Shown one piece after another: positions 23,732 through 32,854 of a stretch of DNA of 64,000 bases (position 1 is its first letter; each line of letters starts with the position of its first letter). Below the pieces are notes generated by a model. It was given only the letters and a program-made list of their open reading frames with translations, searched no databases and was not told the origin of the DNA. A program made the translations under genes and the position numbers. This DNA comes from Homalodisca vitripennis (lineage: Eukaryota > Arthropoda > Insecta > Hemiptera > Cicadellidae): contig NW_025776831.1 of the NCBI RefSeq assembly GCF_021130785.1, positions 59,353 through 123,352 on the forward strand, written 5' to 3'.

Positions 23732-24513
23732 AAAGAGAAAAATTATAACATTAGGAATTGACGATTTATGGGCAGCAGATTTAGTTATAATGTCTAACTA
23801 TTCAGATCAAAATGATGGATTTTAAGTATATGTTAAATGTTATTGATACTTTCTCAAAATATGCTTGGTCAAGAGCTATCAAAAGAAAAAAACGGCAAGG
23901 ATATTTCAAAAGCTTTCGAAGATATAGTAAAAGATGCCATAAGGATCAATCACAAACCTCCAAACCTACTTCATACAGATAAGGGTTTAGAGTTTAAAAA
24001 TAAAGAATTTAACGAAGTTTTGAGAAAATACAACATTAAGATTTATCATACTGAAAACGAAGAGAAATCAAGTATTGTAGAGAGATATAACAGAACTCAA
24101 AATGAGAGAATGAAAGTAATTTTTGAGATTAATAAAAACTTTAAATGGATCGATATTCTTCAAAAAAATCGTAAGCAATTATAACGATACAGTTCACAGC
24201 ACAATCAAAATGAAGCCCAAAGACGTAGATAAGGATGCAGAAAAGGAGTTATTAGAGACCGTTTTCAAGTATGTTCCACCAGAAATTCACACGAAAAACT
24301 AAATTTAAAGTCAATGATCATGTAAGAATTGTTAGTAAAAAACAAACATTTTCGAACAAATATAAGAACAATTGGTCAAGAGAAATCTTTGTGATTTATC
24401 AAATTAATAACACAGATCCTGTAACTTATAGTATAAAAGATTTAAATAATGAAGAAATAACCGGAAAGTTTTATGAATATGAATTGAGAAAGTCAAAGAT
24501 TTTTTCTATATAA
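23706..24513 (+). CDS. INT: Retroviral-type integrase (frameshifted)
   Basis: Inserts the element, giving 6-bp target duplications in Polintons. A short basic N-terminus leads into the rve core: DLWAADLV holds the first catalytic Asp, LLHTDKGLEF the second, and SIVERYNRT the Glu, 33 residues after the second Asp by my count. The C-terminal part (24271-24513), with KFKVNDHVRI and NNWSREIFVI, then YELRKSK at the end, is the chromo/SH3-like tail typical of Polinton integrases. Frame breaks fall in homopolymers near 23823, 24168 and 24298. I place the start at 23706, overlapping the zinc-ribbon gene, because the open frame and its basic leader begin there. The stop directly abuts the next gene's ATG. 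Confidence 0.92.
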
Positions 24514-24517
24514 ATGG
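24504..24517 (+). promoter_or_regulatory. Start-codon signal TTCTATNTAAATGG (N=A)
   Basis: Exact match overlapping both the integrase stop (TAA) and the ATG of the zinc-knuckle gene at 24514. Confidence 0.65.
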
Positions 24518-25038
24518 AGTCTCAAAAGAAATGTATAAAGTGTCAGGAATTTAAAGATTTTGAAGAATTTCATAAAGATAAGCTTAGAAAAGATGGATTA
24601 TACTATTATTGTAAGGATTGTCGTAAAAAATATGCAAGAGAATTATACGATAAAATGGAAAAATTAACTTTGGAAGAGAAAGAGTGTCACATTTGTAAAG
24701 AAATTAAGAATATTTCTGAATTTTACAATCGACATTATAGTAAAGATAGAAAGAAAGCTTATTGTAAGGCTTGTGAAAAAATATATAGAAAAGAATTATA
24801 TGATAAAATGGAAAAATTAACTTTAGAAGAGAAAGAATGCACACGCTGTAAAATAGTTAAGAATATTTCTGAATTTAACAATTGGCATTATAGTAAAGAT
24901 AAAAAACAAGCATATTGTAAAGAATGTATTAGAGAAATCTTTGCTGGACCAGTTCATTGCGTATGCGGAAGGGAAATTCAACAATTCTATAGTCTTAAAA
25001 GACATTTACAAACAAAATATCATAATTCGAGAGTTTAA
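24514..25038 (+). CDS. Triple zinc-knuckle repeat protein
   Basis: An intact 174-residue protein. It has three tandem ~49-residue units, each with CxxC, then F, then a basic helix, then YC(K)xC, i.e. CIKC...CKDC, CHIC...CKAC, CTRC...CKEC. Units are joined by an almost unchanged linker, LYDKMEKLTLEEKEC. A fourth, different C-terminal zinc finger follows (CVCGREIQQFYSLKRHLQTKYH). The repeat resembles the zinc segment that precedes endonuclease-VII domains in phage proteins, but no nuclease core is present here. The near-identical linker suggests recent internal duplication. A DNA-binding role is inferred. The gene is intact beside two broken neighbours. It converges on the BRO gene. Confidence 0.8.
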   Translation: MESQKKCIKCQEFKDFEEFHKDKLRKDGLYYYCKDCRKKYARELYDKMEKLTLEEKECHICKEIKNISEFYNRHYSKDRKKAYCKACEKIYRKELYDKMEKLTLEEKECTRCKIVKNISEFNNWHYSKDKKQAYCKECIREIFAGPVHCVCGREIQQFYSLKRHLQTKYHNSRV

Positions 25039-25071
25039 CATTTTCATCGTGTAATTTAGATATTCTATAAA

Positions 25072-25830
25072 TCAGTCGAGATTCTGCCATATTTGTAGTA
25101 AATGATTTCCGTTGTATAAAATATTCAAAGATTCTTTCATTTGGTTATACAGATTGATAGAATTTGGTTCGTCATCAATGAACAAAATCTCTAATTCAGG
25201 ATAATTTATTTTAGATGTTTTAATCGGTTTGGTATTTCTCGTTTCTGAGCTCTGATAACGTAATAAGGCCATTCCCACATGTGATTCTTCTTAATTAACA
25301 CAAAAAACATGGTGTTTTTTCTTATCAAAATCTTTACAAACAAGATCTGGTTTCATTAACTCCATTCGCAATTCTTGATTCTCTATTTTCAATGATTTCA
25401 TTTCATCTTTAATTTGTAACTGTTTTATTTCATCTTTTAACTGCTTATTTTCGTTTTTGAGTTTGTACTCACCATATTTTCTAATGGAAGGTAATACTTC
25501 TTTCGTAACCCAATTTTTAAACAATTTCGCTTCTGGTTTATGCGATCTCAAAATTAAAGAATAAAGTCCAGATTCATTAACGAAAACAGTGTTATTTTGG
25601 AAGTTTGAAGGTAAGCTATTTATAGCCCCCCTTATATTTAGATTAAAATAGAAGTTTTTATCATCTTCGTCAACGTTTATTCTGATCGTTTGCATAGTAT
25701 TTTCATATTCTAGAATTTTTGCTACGTCTTTAGCCTTAAACCAGATCACATTGTTTTCGTCAACAATCGTAAAGATATGTTTGTTATTGAATTTTAGTTG
25801 ATTATTGAGTAGGTCTACAACTGACTCCAT
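25072..25830 (-). CDS. bro: BRO-N domain protein (in-frame stop)
   Basis: The first ~120 residues are a BRO N-terminal domain as in baculovirus repeated ORFs: IWFKAKDVAKILEYEN, then a beta-rich part, VFVNESGLYSLILRSHKPEA and KNWVTKEVLPSIRKYGEY. A charged coiled coil follows (about residues 122-155), then a C-terminal region. An in-frame TAA (25291-25293) interrupts the frame. The same frame continues to 25072, and a further shift would extend similarity-like sequence to about 25045. BRO-N domains bind DNA in baculoviruses and recur in large DNA viruses, phages and some Polintons; its role here is unknown. The start carries an exact TTCTATCTAAATGG signal. Confidence 0.85.
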
Positions 25831-25840
25831 TTAGATAGAA
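25827..25840 (-). promoter_or_regulatory. Start-codon signal TTCTATNTAAATGG (N=C)
   Basis: Exact match on the minus strand at the BRO-N gene start. Confidence 0.65.
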
Positions 25841-25857
25841 ATAAAATTTAACAAGCA

Positions 25858-26130
25858 ATTTTTATTTTGAGTATAAAGTCCTGATTCATTGATGAAAATA
25901 GTGTCTGGATGTAATTTTTGTAAGAGTCGCGATTCGATACCCTTGTCAGAATCTATGTTTTCAAAGCTTTTTTTGTATTTTTCTTTAACATTGTCTTTAT
26001 TCGTATTTTTTGTGAATATTTGTGAGGTGGCCCTCGAGGGCTACCTTATCTTTTAGATAAAAGTATTGGTATTTATCATCATTATCAACTCGTTTTGAAA
26101 GTTTGAAGGTAAGAACGATTCGTTCCCCCC
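25858..26130 (-). pseudogene. Eroded second copy of part of the BRO-N gene
   Basis: On the plus strand 25869-25905 repeats, with a few changes, the bases at 25561-25595 that encode the VFVNESGLYS part of BRO-N. The stretch at about 26060-26130 resembles 25600-25665 (tttgaaggtaag... and a C-run). The two segments are in the same order and strand as in the intact gene but no open frame survives. This looks like a decayed tandem paralogue. Confidence 0.5.
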
Positions 26131-26138
26131 TTGATTCA

Positions 26139-26896
26139 TCATTCTTTCGACAATCTTAAATATATTGTTGTTTTACTCTCATTATTTATTAAATTTCCCT
26201 CAGAGTCTTGTATAGTTAGAACGATTTTTTGAATTCTTTTCATATTTTTTCTAATTGGAATATAATCGATTTCATTCGGTTTTTTCACTGATTTTTGATC
26301 CATAAGCAACATTTGGGAAAAATGTGTACAAAATTTCAGATTCTTTGTGTAAATGTTCGGTATGATTTTCAAAACTAGGTTCAACGAGATTACAATGTAC
26401 TTCAATTACATCGAACGGTCTAAATTTTGGCGTTTTATTTCCTAAATATACCTGATTTGGCTCAATAGTTTCTTGAACAAACCCTAACAAATCTACAATA
26501 ATTGCTGAAAACATTATTCTTACTGGTGATTTTATTTGAATTTTATTAGAGAGATAATTTTTTTTGCATTTCAAACTTGTTTTCGTCAAAGTTTAAAGAT
26601 TTATCTGATTGTTTGAATGTTTTCAGATAATTTTTAAGGGAATTTTTTATTTGATCGAAAGTATAATATCCTTTGTTTAAACCATAGTATTTTGTTATGT
26701 TCTTCTCACTAAATCCTATACAATAAGGAGAACTTTCACTAATATTTATTACAAAATTGTCAGAATAAAAACCGCTTAAACCGATAAAATAATTTGATTC
26801 TTCCTCTAAGTGTATAGGATGTTCCAAGTTTAAAACTAATTTAGAGCTTTCTGAAGTCAACTTGAACAGCTTCATTTTCGCAAGCGTTTGCTTCAA
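26139..26896 (-). CDS. Candidate minor capsid (penton-like) protein, frameshifted
   Basis: Three overlapping open frames form one protein of about 245 residues: 26546-26896 (N-terminal, MKLFKLTSESSKLVLNLE), 26272-26589 (middle, KFRPFDVIEVHCNLVEPSF) and 26139-26405 (C-terminal, IVLTIQDSEGNLINN then TTIYLRL). A C-terminal strand pair of the form xITDxxGNLI...xxxLxL is a recurrent ending of the single-jelly-roll minor capsid (penton) proteins of Polintons. That assignment rests on recalled pattern, length and the absence of another candidate. Breaks lie near 26570 and 26290. The gene diverges from the ATPase gene, sharing about 20 bp of upstream DNA. Confidence 0.55.
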
Positions 26897-26906
26897 GATG
26901 AAAATC

Positions 26907-26920
26907 TTCTATTTAAATGG
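26907..26920 (+). promoter_or_regulatory. Start-codon signal TTCTATNTAAATGG (N=T)
   Basis: Exact match at the start of the packaging ATPase gene. Confidence 0.65.
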
Positions 26921-27580
26921 AGAAATTTTTAAAGCAAAAAGATCAGATAAAACTTCAAACGTTTGAAGAAAATAAGAAAGATCAACCAATCAGATTGTTA
27001 ATTGTTGGTTCAAGTGGATGTGGAAAAACAACTTTATTATTAAATTTTATCTACAATAGGTTGATTCCTTATTCCAATTTGTATGTTTTTAGTAAATCTT
27101 TAGAACAAGACGCCTATAAAAAATTACAAGAAAGATTTGAAAATATTGAGAAAAACTTAAACAAAAAAAATATCACATTTTTATAATGCTTCTGAGGACA
27201 TAGTTCCATTAAGCGAATGTAAACCCAATTCGTTAATCGTTTTTGATGATTGTATTTTAGAAAATCAAGACGTTATTAAGGAATATTTCGTAATGTCTCG
27301 TCACAAAAACATATCTTGTATCTATCTTTCCCAATGCTTTTCAAAGGTTGATAAACAAGTTATTAGAAATAATTTGAATATGTTGTGTGTTTTTAAGCAA
27401 GACGATCACTATTCGAGAAAGATTTACAACAATTATGTGGGATCTGATATGAGTTTTAACCACTTTAATGAATTGTGTGATAAAATTTGGAAAGAAGACT
27501 ACGGATTTTTAACTATTAATCTAACTTTGAAGCCTAAAAATGGCAAATATTTGAATAAATTTTCCAATATAAACGTGTGA
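26917..27580 (+). CDS. ATP: A32/FtsK-like packaging ATPase (one frameshift)
   Basis: Pumps DNA into capsids in related viruses. Walker A is GSSGCGKTT at residues 31-39 after a short basic leader. Walker B, LIVFDD, lies near 27235-27252. A following VMSRHKNISCIYLSQCF segment has the expected sensor-like position. Length, about 220 residues, fits Polinton ATPases. One indel near 27172-27180 (A run) splits the gene into 26917-27186 and a downstream frame that is open from before the ATG at 27293. All visible catalytic elements are retained. Confidence 0.9.
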
Positions 27581-27599
27581 TAATCTAGTTGTTTTCATG

Positions 27600-27903
27600 A
27601 TTTTACGTTCACGTTCCACGTTCACGTTCATGTTCCACGTTCACGTTCCACGTTCACGTTCATGTTTCACGTTCATGTTTCACGTTCATGTTTCACGGTT
27701 TTACGTTCACGTTCACGTTCCACGTTCACGTTCATGTTTCACGTTCATGTTTCACGTTCATGTTTCACGTTTTTACGTTCCACGTTCACGTTCATGTTTC
27801 ACGTTCATGTTTCACGTTCATGTTTCTTCACGTTCGTGTTTACGTTTCACGTTCATGTTTCACGTTCGTGTTTCACGTTCCACGTTCCACGTTTACGTTT
27901 CAA
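27600..27903 (+). repeat. CACGTT-type minisatellite inside the Polinton
   Basis: About 300 bp made of variants of CACGTTCATGTTT, ACGTTCACGTTC and CACGTTC. It fills the gap between the ATPase stop and the next ATG at 27919. The long open frames across it (protein repeats such as FHVHVSRSCFT) are products of the repeat, not genes. Confidence 0.9.
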
Positions 27904-27918
27904 AATTTTCCTAAATAA

Positions 27919-29229
27919 ATGGCGAACGGAACTTCAGAAGAAGCAAAAAAAACTTGATCAAATAGAAAAGAAATTAATCAAAGAATTTAAAGAACAGATT
28001 CGAATTGATGAAAAAAGAACAAGAATTTATTCAAAAAATTAATCAACCTGTAACATCTGCAATAAAAAATGTTGAGGGCAAAATTGAAAATGTTTTAAGC
28101 GATAATCAAAATTTGATGAATTTGGTTCCAGTTGTACGACAATTTGCTGATATTTCGATACCAGAATCTGAGTTTGAATTGCCAAAATTACCATCTTCAA
28201 CACCATTTAGACCTCGAATCATTGAAGACTCTACCATAGTTGAACCAATAAGTCCTGGAACAACGGATATAATAATTGGTGAAATTGGTAAAAAATTTCT
28301 TCCTAGAGCAAAGGATGATAAATTTGGTTTGTATTGGGACAGAAAAAAGAAAAGTTTTATGATTGGAAATTTGCCCGTGAATTTTGAGCATAATGATATC
28401 ATTATTAATGAAAAAACATATGAAGGAACTCAAGGTTTATGGAGATTATTAACAGGCACTGATGTTCCAAAAGACGGTTTATATTCTGAAGAAGACTTGA
28501 AAAAGTATACTGAAATTTTATGGAAATCTGATTCAATTTACAAAAATAATGATCCATCAAACTAAGAAACCAAAGTCAAGTAAAGGTAAAAAATATATCA
28601 ATTTGATTAAACCAATTTGGGAAAAACGAATCGAAGGATCAGGTGTAAGAAAATACAATGATAATAAGATTGAGTACAGATATATCGACGATTTAACAAA
28701 ACTCGATGGAATTATTAATTATATTTATGCTCAAGAGAAGGCTGGAAACAACAATTTTTTGAACGAAAAGAAAGCGATTAAAGATTTTATTTCGAACAAA
28801 CTTGACGAAATGATTGAAAAACCTGATGGAATTAAATATTTAAAACGAATTTTGCCGGCAATAAGTTCATCTATGATTGAAGGTAGCGGACTTTTGAATG
28901 ATTTTATCAACAATTTACCTTTTGAATTACACGTACCAACTTATCAGTATCTGGGGCCTGGCACAAAACTCGAAAAAAGACTACAAAGAGGAGATCCTGG
29001 TATAAATAAATTAGATCAAGCTGCTATGGAACACGATATTTTTTATGCAAAACATAGTGACACAAATTCCAGACATATAGCAGATAAAGTTTTGCAAGAT
29101 AAGGCAATGGATAGATTTTTATCAAAAGATGCTAGTTTAGGTGAAAGATTTGTTGCACTTCCAACAGTTGGAGCAATGTTTTTGAAGAGAAAACTAGGAA
29201 TGGGAATTGAAGAGAACTTGAAATTTTAA
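27919..29229 (+). CDS. Virion protein with phospholipase A2 domain (frameshifted)
   Basis: Parvovirus-type PLA2 domains in capsid proteins breach membranes during entry; Polintons and adintoviruses often carry one. The C-terminal part (28549-29229) has the calcium loop YLGPGT (residues 134-139 of that frame) and the catalytic HDIFY (His162-Asp163), in a context LEKRLQRGDPGINKLD, with a preceding GSG. The upstream part (28005-28565) carries LYWDRKKKSFMIGN and TYEGTQGLWRLLTG, a module that I recall preceding this domain in insect Polintons. The frames break near 27953-28010 and again at 28550-28565, where the two long frames overlap by 17 bp. A variant start signal (TAAATAAATGG) marks the ATG at 27919. 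The catalytic pair is intact. Confidence 0.8.
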
Positions 29230-29241
29230 CTATATAAATGG
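29228..29241 (+). promoter_or_regulatory. Variant start-codon signal
   Basis: AACTATATAAATGG at the ATG at 29238; it differs from TTCTATNTAAATGG only in the first two bases. Confidence 0.5.
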
Positions 29242-30107
29242 AGGTGAACGTAAATTTCAGCAAAAATCAGAAAGAAAAAATAAAATCCGCTTTTAAGAAA
29301 AAAATACCCGTTAGTATTCAATTTAAAATAGATCAACTAAAAAATGGCGAAGATAAGATATTTTTAACAAATAGACAATACAATAAACTCGAAAAACATA
29401 AGAAAAACAATAAAGGAACCAGAATAGAATTTTCTTATAATCAGTTGAAAGAACTTAAAAATGGTGGACTTTTTGAAAGATTTATTAGATTTTGGAGAAA
29501 ATATTCCAGTTGTTAAAAATGTTGTTCCTTATGTTCGTAAAGCTGCTCCAATCGTTAAAAAAGATGTGATTCCTATTGTTCGAAACATTTTAAATTGGTT
29601 AGATAAAGAGTTGGAAGATGTTACAGGATCTGGATTAGATGAAAAAACTTTGAATTACGTGAAAACAAACATTAAAAAAAATTTGAAATCAAACCATTAA
29701 CATTCGGTGAATTGGAAGAACTCTGCAAAAACATTAAACATTTTAGAGGAATTTTCATGAGAGATACATTACCTGAAAAAGTTAAGAAATTCGAATGTGG
29801 AATTGTGAATTTAGACTCGATTTTGGGGAGTGGAACGCATTGGGTTTGTTATTATAAAAATGATAAGAATGCATATTATTTTGATTCGTATGGAAGAATT
29901 GAGGACAAACCACCTATAGAATTGATCAAATATTTGAAAAAATCAAGCGTCTACTACAATGACTCTCAGATTCAAGACTATAAAGATCCCCCAATTTGTG
30001 GTCATTTATGTGTTTTTGTTTTGAATGAACTGAGTAATGGTAAAGATTTTAAAGAAGTTGTTAACAAATTATTGCTTAATAAATATGGATTCACAAAATA
30101 TTTTTGA
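29238..30107 (+). CDS. PRO: Basic/hydrophobic domain plus adenain-like cysteine protease (frameshifted)
   Basis: The first part (29238-29516) is lysine-rich (VNFSKNQKEKIKSAFKKK, then YNQLKEL). The next (29461-29700) has an amphipathic region (VVPYVRKAAPIVKKDVIPIV) and a GSGLDEKTLNYVK motif. The third (open from about 29700, ATG 29712) is a C5/ULP-type protease. In its numbering His43 lies in GTHWVCYY, Asp58 in YYFDSYG, Gln86 or 88 in DSQIQDY, and Cys96 in ICGHLC. Adenain-type proteases mature virion proteins. The protease's ATG is probably internal: a shift in an A run near 29680 would join the second and third parts, so a single polyprotein-like gene is likely, though separate genes cannot be excluded. 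The catalytic residues are intact. Confidence 0.85.
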
Positions 30108-30990
30108 CGTATTTGGTACACAAATTATTCAAAATGTAGATAATAGTTTGAATTTTGATAGTTTGAGAAATGAGTTTGATAACAAGTTAGAAAATTTATT
30201 ACAAAACCTTCCAGATTCAGATATGTTTGCTATCGAGATTGAAGATTTTAAAGCAGAATATGATAACAAACTTGCAAATTTCATGAGTTCAAATGAAGTT
30301 GCTGATAAAATAAAAACATTGGAAAAAGAAGTTGATGATGGTGTAAAAAAATTATTTACCAATTTAATGTCTCATATCGAAAAAGCTGATAAAATTACTG
30401 AAGCGATCAAAGTTGAAAAGAATTATGTTAGTTTGGCTAATAAAAAAAGAATTGTCGGTGTTCGACCTGGTATTGACAAACATGATGTTGTTGTTAAAGA
30501 ACAAATTTTAAAACCTCTAAAATTATCAGAAAACATCGATATTGTTGATTTACATGATCCGAATGTTAAAAATGCCTTAGATTTTAAAGGAAAAAGAATT
30601 AGCGGTGTTAGTAAAGGAATTAATCCATTTGATGTTGTTGTAATGATTCAATTTGAAGATCCTATTAAAATGTTTAATGAACTAAAACAAAATTATGAGA
30701 ATCATAAACAGCATGTTAAAGATTTTACAACAGAAGTCTATGACAAGTTAGAAGCCAGAAAATAGAAGATCAGTAGACGATGTTGGTGAAATTAATGAAA
30801 AACTTACTAAATTTAAAGAGTCTTTTGATAAGTTTAGTTTAGATGCTACGAAAACTTTTGAGAATATTGGTCATAAATTTGTTGAATACAATGATTCTTA
30901 TGCTGTCAAATTTCAAAAATTAGAAAAAAAACTTAATAATATGGAGGAAGATCTTACTGAAATAGGTATTCGCGTAGGGTTTTATGCATG
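30085..30990 (+). CDS. Fibre-like coiled-coil protein with tail-fibre-type repeats
   Basis: I start it at the internal ATG 30085 (MDSQNIFDVFGTQ) because the longer frame merely runs back into the protease gene. It is about 300 residues. An N-terminal segment is followed by long heptad-like helices. Then come two repeats, KKRIVGVRPGIDKHDVVVKE and GKRISGVSKGINPFDVVV, about 50 residues apart, and another coiled coil. The repeat has the form K+I.gV..Gi...DVV.K..., as in trimeric phage tail-fibre shafts (the KxItnvadPxxxxDAvtK pattern). One indel at about 30762 splits off the last ~75 residues. A receptor-binding fibre on the capsid is an inference from this architecture and from its place among virion genes. 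Confidence 0.6.
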
Positions 30991-30997
30991 ATAAAAT

Positions 30998-31013
30998 TTC
31001 CTTATATAAATGG
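30998..31013 (+). promoter_or_regulatory. Variant start-codon signal
   Basis: TTCCTTATATAAATGG at the ATG at 31010, sharing the TATNTAAATGG core. Confidence 0.5.
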
Positions 31014-31153
31014 CGCTCATATATTGTGTGAGATGTAAAGAAAAAACTGCAACAAATGATATAAAATACTATGCAAACATCAATGGACTTAAAAGAGTTT
31101 CTGGAAAATGTGCTGAATGTAACACTAAAAAGAGCCAATTTATAAAAACTTGA
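31010..31153 (+). CDS. 47-residue zinc-ribbon protein (DUF5679-like)
   Basis: A short but convincing gene. MALIYCVRCKEKT has the first CxxC and KCAECNTKKSQF the second, about 27 residues later, ending ...FIKT. Layout and spacing match the protein at 23488-23731 and the DUF5679 pattern known from viruses. It carries the TATATAAATGG start signal. The frame is intact. Function unknown. Confidence 0.75.
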   Translation: MALIYCVRCKEKTATNDIKYYANINGLKRVSGKCAECNTKKSQFIKT

Positions 31154-31177
31154 AATTTTTTTCTTAATAAAATAGAG

Positions 31178-31576
31178 ATGGCGGGACATTACAGTGCTTT
31201 CGATCTTTTTATCATGCAACACGAAAGAGATTTGAAAAAAGAACATTGGGATGACATTTCTCAAAAATATGAATTATCCGAAGATATGATGAGATTATAC
31301 GTAAACAAATTGAATTGGTATAACATTGCTAAATATCAAACTCTGTCCCCAGAGTTCATTCAAGAAAATATACATTATCAATTAAAAGATCATATGTCTG
31401 TTCTTTGTCTCTATCAACACTTGAGTCTAAAGTTTTTGGATGAAAATAAAGATACAGTTGATTGGAACAATATTATAGATAGCGGTTACTATCCTGTGCA
31501 GATTTTATTGAAATATGTGACCGAGATCGCAAAATTTAAGGAACAGAATCCTGAATATGACGAAGTAGATCATTAA
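31178..31576 (+). CDS. Unknown 132-residue Polinton protein with short helical repeats
   Basis: Intact. It consists of about three imperfect units of ~25 residues of the type LSxxFIxENxxxxxWxxI (LNWYNIAKYQTLSPEFIQEN, then LSLKFLDENKDTVDWNNII). Similar W/LS/FI repeats occur in proteins of giant viruses and poxviruses in my recollection. There is no signal peptide or membrane segment. It lies directly upstream of the capsid candidate. Function unknown. Confidence 0.65.
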   Translation: MAGHYSAFDLFIMQHERDLKKEHWDDISQKYELSEDMMRLYVNKLNWYNIAKYQTLSPEFIQENIHYQLKDHMSVLCLYQHLSLKFLDENKDTVDWNNIIDSGYYPVQILLKYVTEIAKFKEQNPEYDEVDH

Positions 31577-31654
31577 AAAATGACTCTAATTTATATCTTT
31601 TCTTATAAAAACGTACATTAGATCGATGAAAAAAATGATACACGATGTTTAAAA

Positions 31655-31671
31655 TTTCTCTTATTAAATGG
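31655..31671 (+). promoter_or_regulatory. Variant start-codon signal
   Basis: TTTCTCTTATTAAATGG at the ATG of the capsid gene (31668), keeping the T-rich lead and TTAAATGG. Confidence 0.45.
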
Positions 31672-32854
31672 TGGACTACAGAAAGTATGCTAGTGATATT
31701 GAAAGGGCGGAGTTTAAAAATTTCTATCCAATTAGTAAACAACATTTGAATGAACCGAATAAAAGAACTGAGTTTAATATTGATTTTGGAGATAACTTTT
31801 GCTCGTCTAACTTCCAGTTTTATATTTCTGGAACTTTAACAAAACAAGATGGTCAAGCATATCTTGGAACTGATAATGTTAGATTAATCGATAATTTTTA
31901 TACCGTTTTTATTTTCTAAGATTGAAGTAAGAAAACACAATAAATTGATAGAAGAAGTCGAAAAACTGTGGCCAATTAAGCACAATTAAAGGAACTATTT
32001 GTTATTCCAAAAGTGATGTATTTTCAAACAGTTTTGAATCAACTTTTAAATTTGGACAATTTGAAGCGGTCGGTGATTTAGCACATTTCGGCTTAGGATT
32101 TTTTGAAAATGTTACTATTCCGATCTATAAAGGAGGATTTTATCTAAGTTTTATAAGAGCAGAAGACGATGATGTGATTCTGAAGACTGCAACTGGAAAT
32201 GTTATGCCTGTTGATGGCAAAATTACAATTAACGAGTTTTTCATTAGAGTTCCGATGATTGATTACAAAACCACGAGTAAAATTCAGTTGATTGATGAAA
32301 TTATAAAATCTCAAAACATCACGTTTAATTTTCTAGATTGGCAATGTATTGAGCAAAAAGGTATTTCCGGAACAACTTATTCGTTCGATATCACAAATAT
32401 TTATAGAAATATCTTCAATCCCAAGTTCGTTATCATTGGTTTTCAAACAGATAGACAGAATAATCAAGAAAAAAATCCTTCAAAGTTTGATAGTTTGGAT
32501 GTAAAAAATATCAGAGTAAAATTGAACGGTTCTTATTATCCAGATGAATTACAAAATTTAAACATTTCCGGTGGTCTTTTCAGAATCATGTATCAAATGT
32601 ATCAAGATTTTAAGAAAGTTTACTACAAAAATATGGAAATGTATTACAACCCCAAAGAATTTATAGCAAATAGACCCATTTATGTCATTGATACAACAAA
32701 GAGTTTGACAAATATTTCTAGTTCAAAGAACGATATAATTATCAATATGGATTTTCAAAATGCTGTTACAAACGCGATTTGTTATGTGGTTGTGGTTTCT
32801 GAGAAATTTTTAGCCTATGATGTGATTAAGAACGATATTAAAGAAATTCAGTAG
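31668..32854 (+). CDS. MCP: Candidate major capsid protein (double jelly-roll), frameshifted
   Basis: About 395 codons, the length of Polinton major capsid proteins. The N-terminal frame (31668-31919) starts MVDYRKYASDIERAEFKNFY. The middle (31900-32170) is readable only across frames and contains FFENVTIPIYKGG. The long C-terminal frame (32174-32854) has INEFFIRVPMIDYKT, NFLDWQCIEQKGISG, FDITNIYRNIFNPKFVIIGF and YYNPKEFIANRPIYVID. I recall this protein type as universal in insect Polintons in the capsid slot. The fold cannot be proved from sequence here. Indels near 31905 and 31965-31990 interrupt it. Confidence 0.75.

Noticed and set aside
27600..27903. CRISPR-like array
   Set aside because: Repeats are contiguous 12-13-mers without unique spacers.
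27597..28042. Long overlapping ORFs with FHVHVSRSCFT-type repeats
   Set aside because: All three forward frames are open because the DNA is a short tandem repeat; not a protein family.
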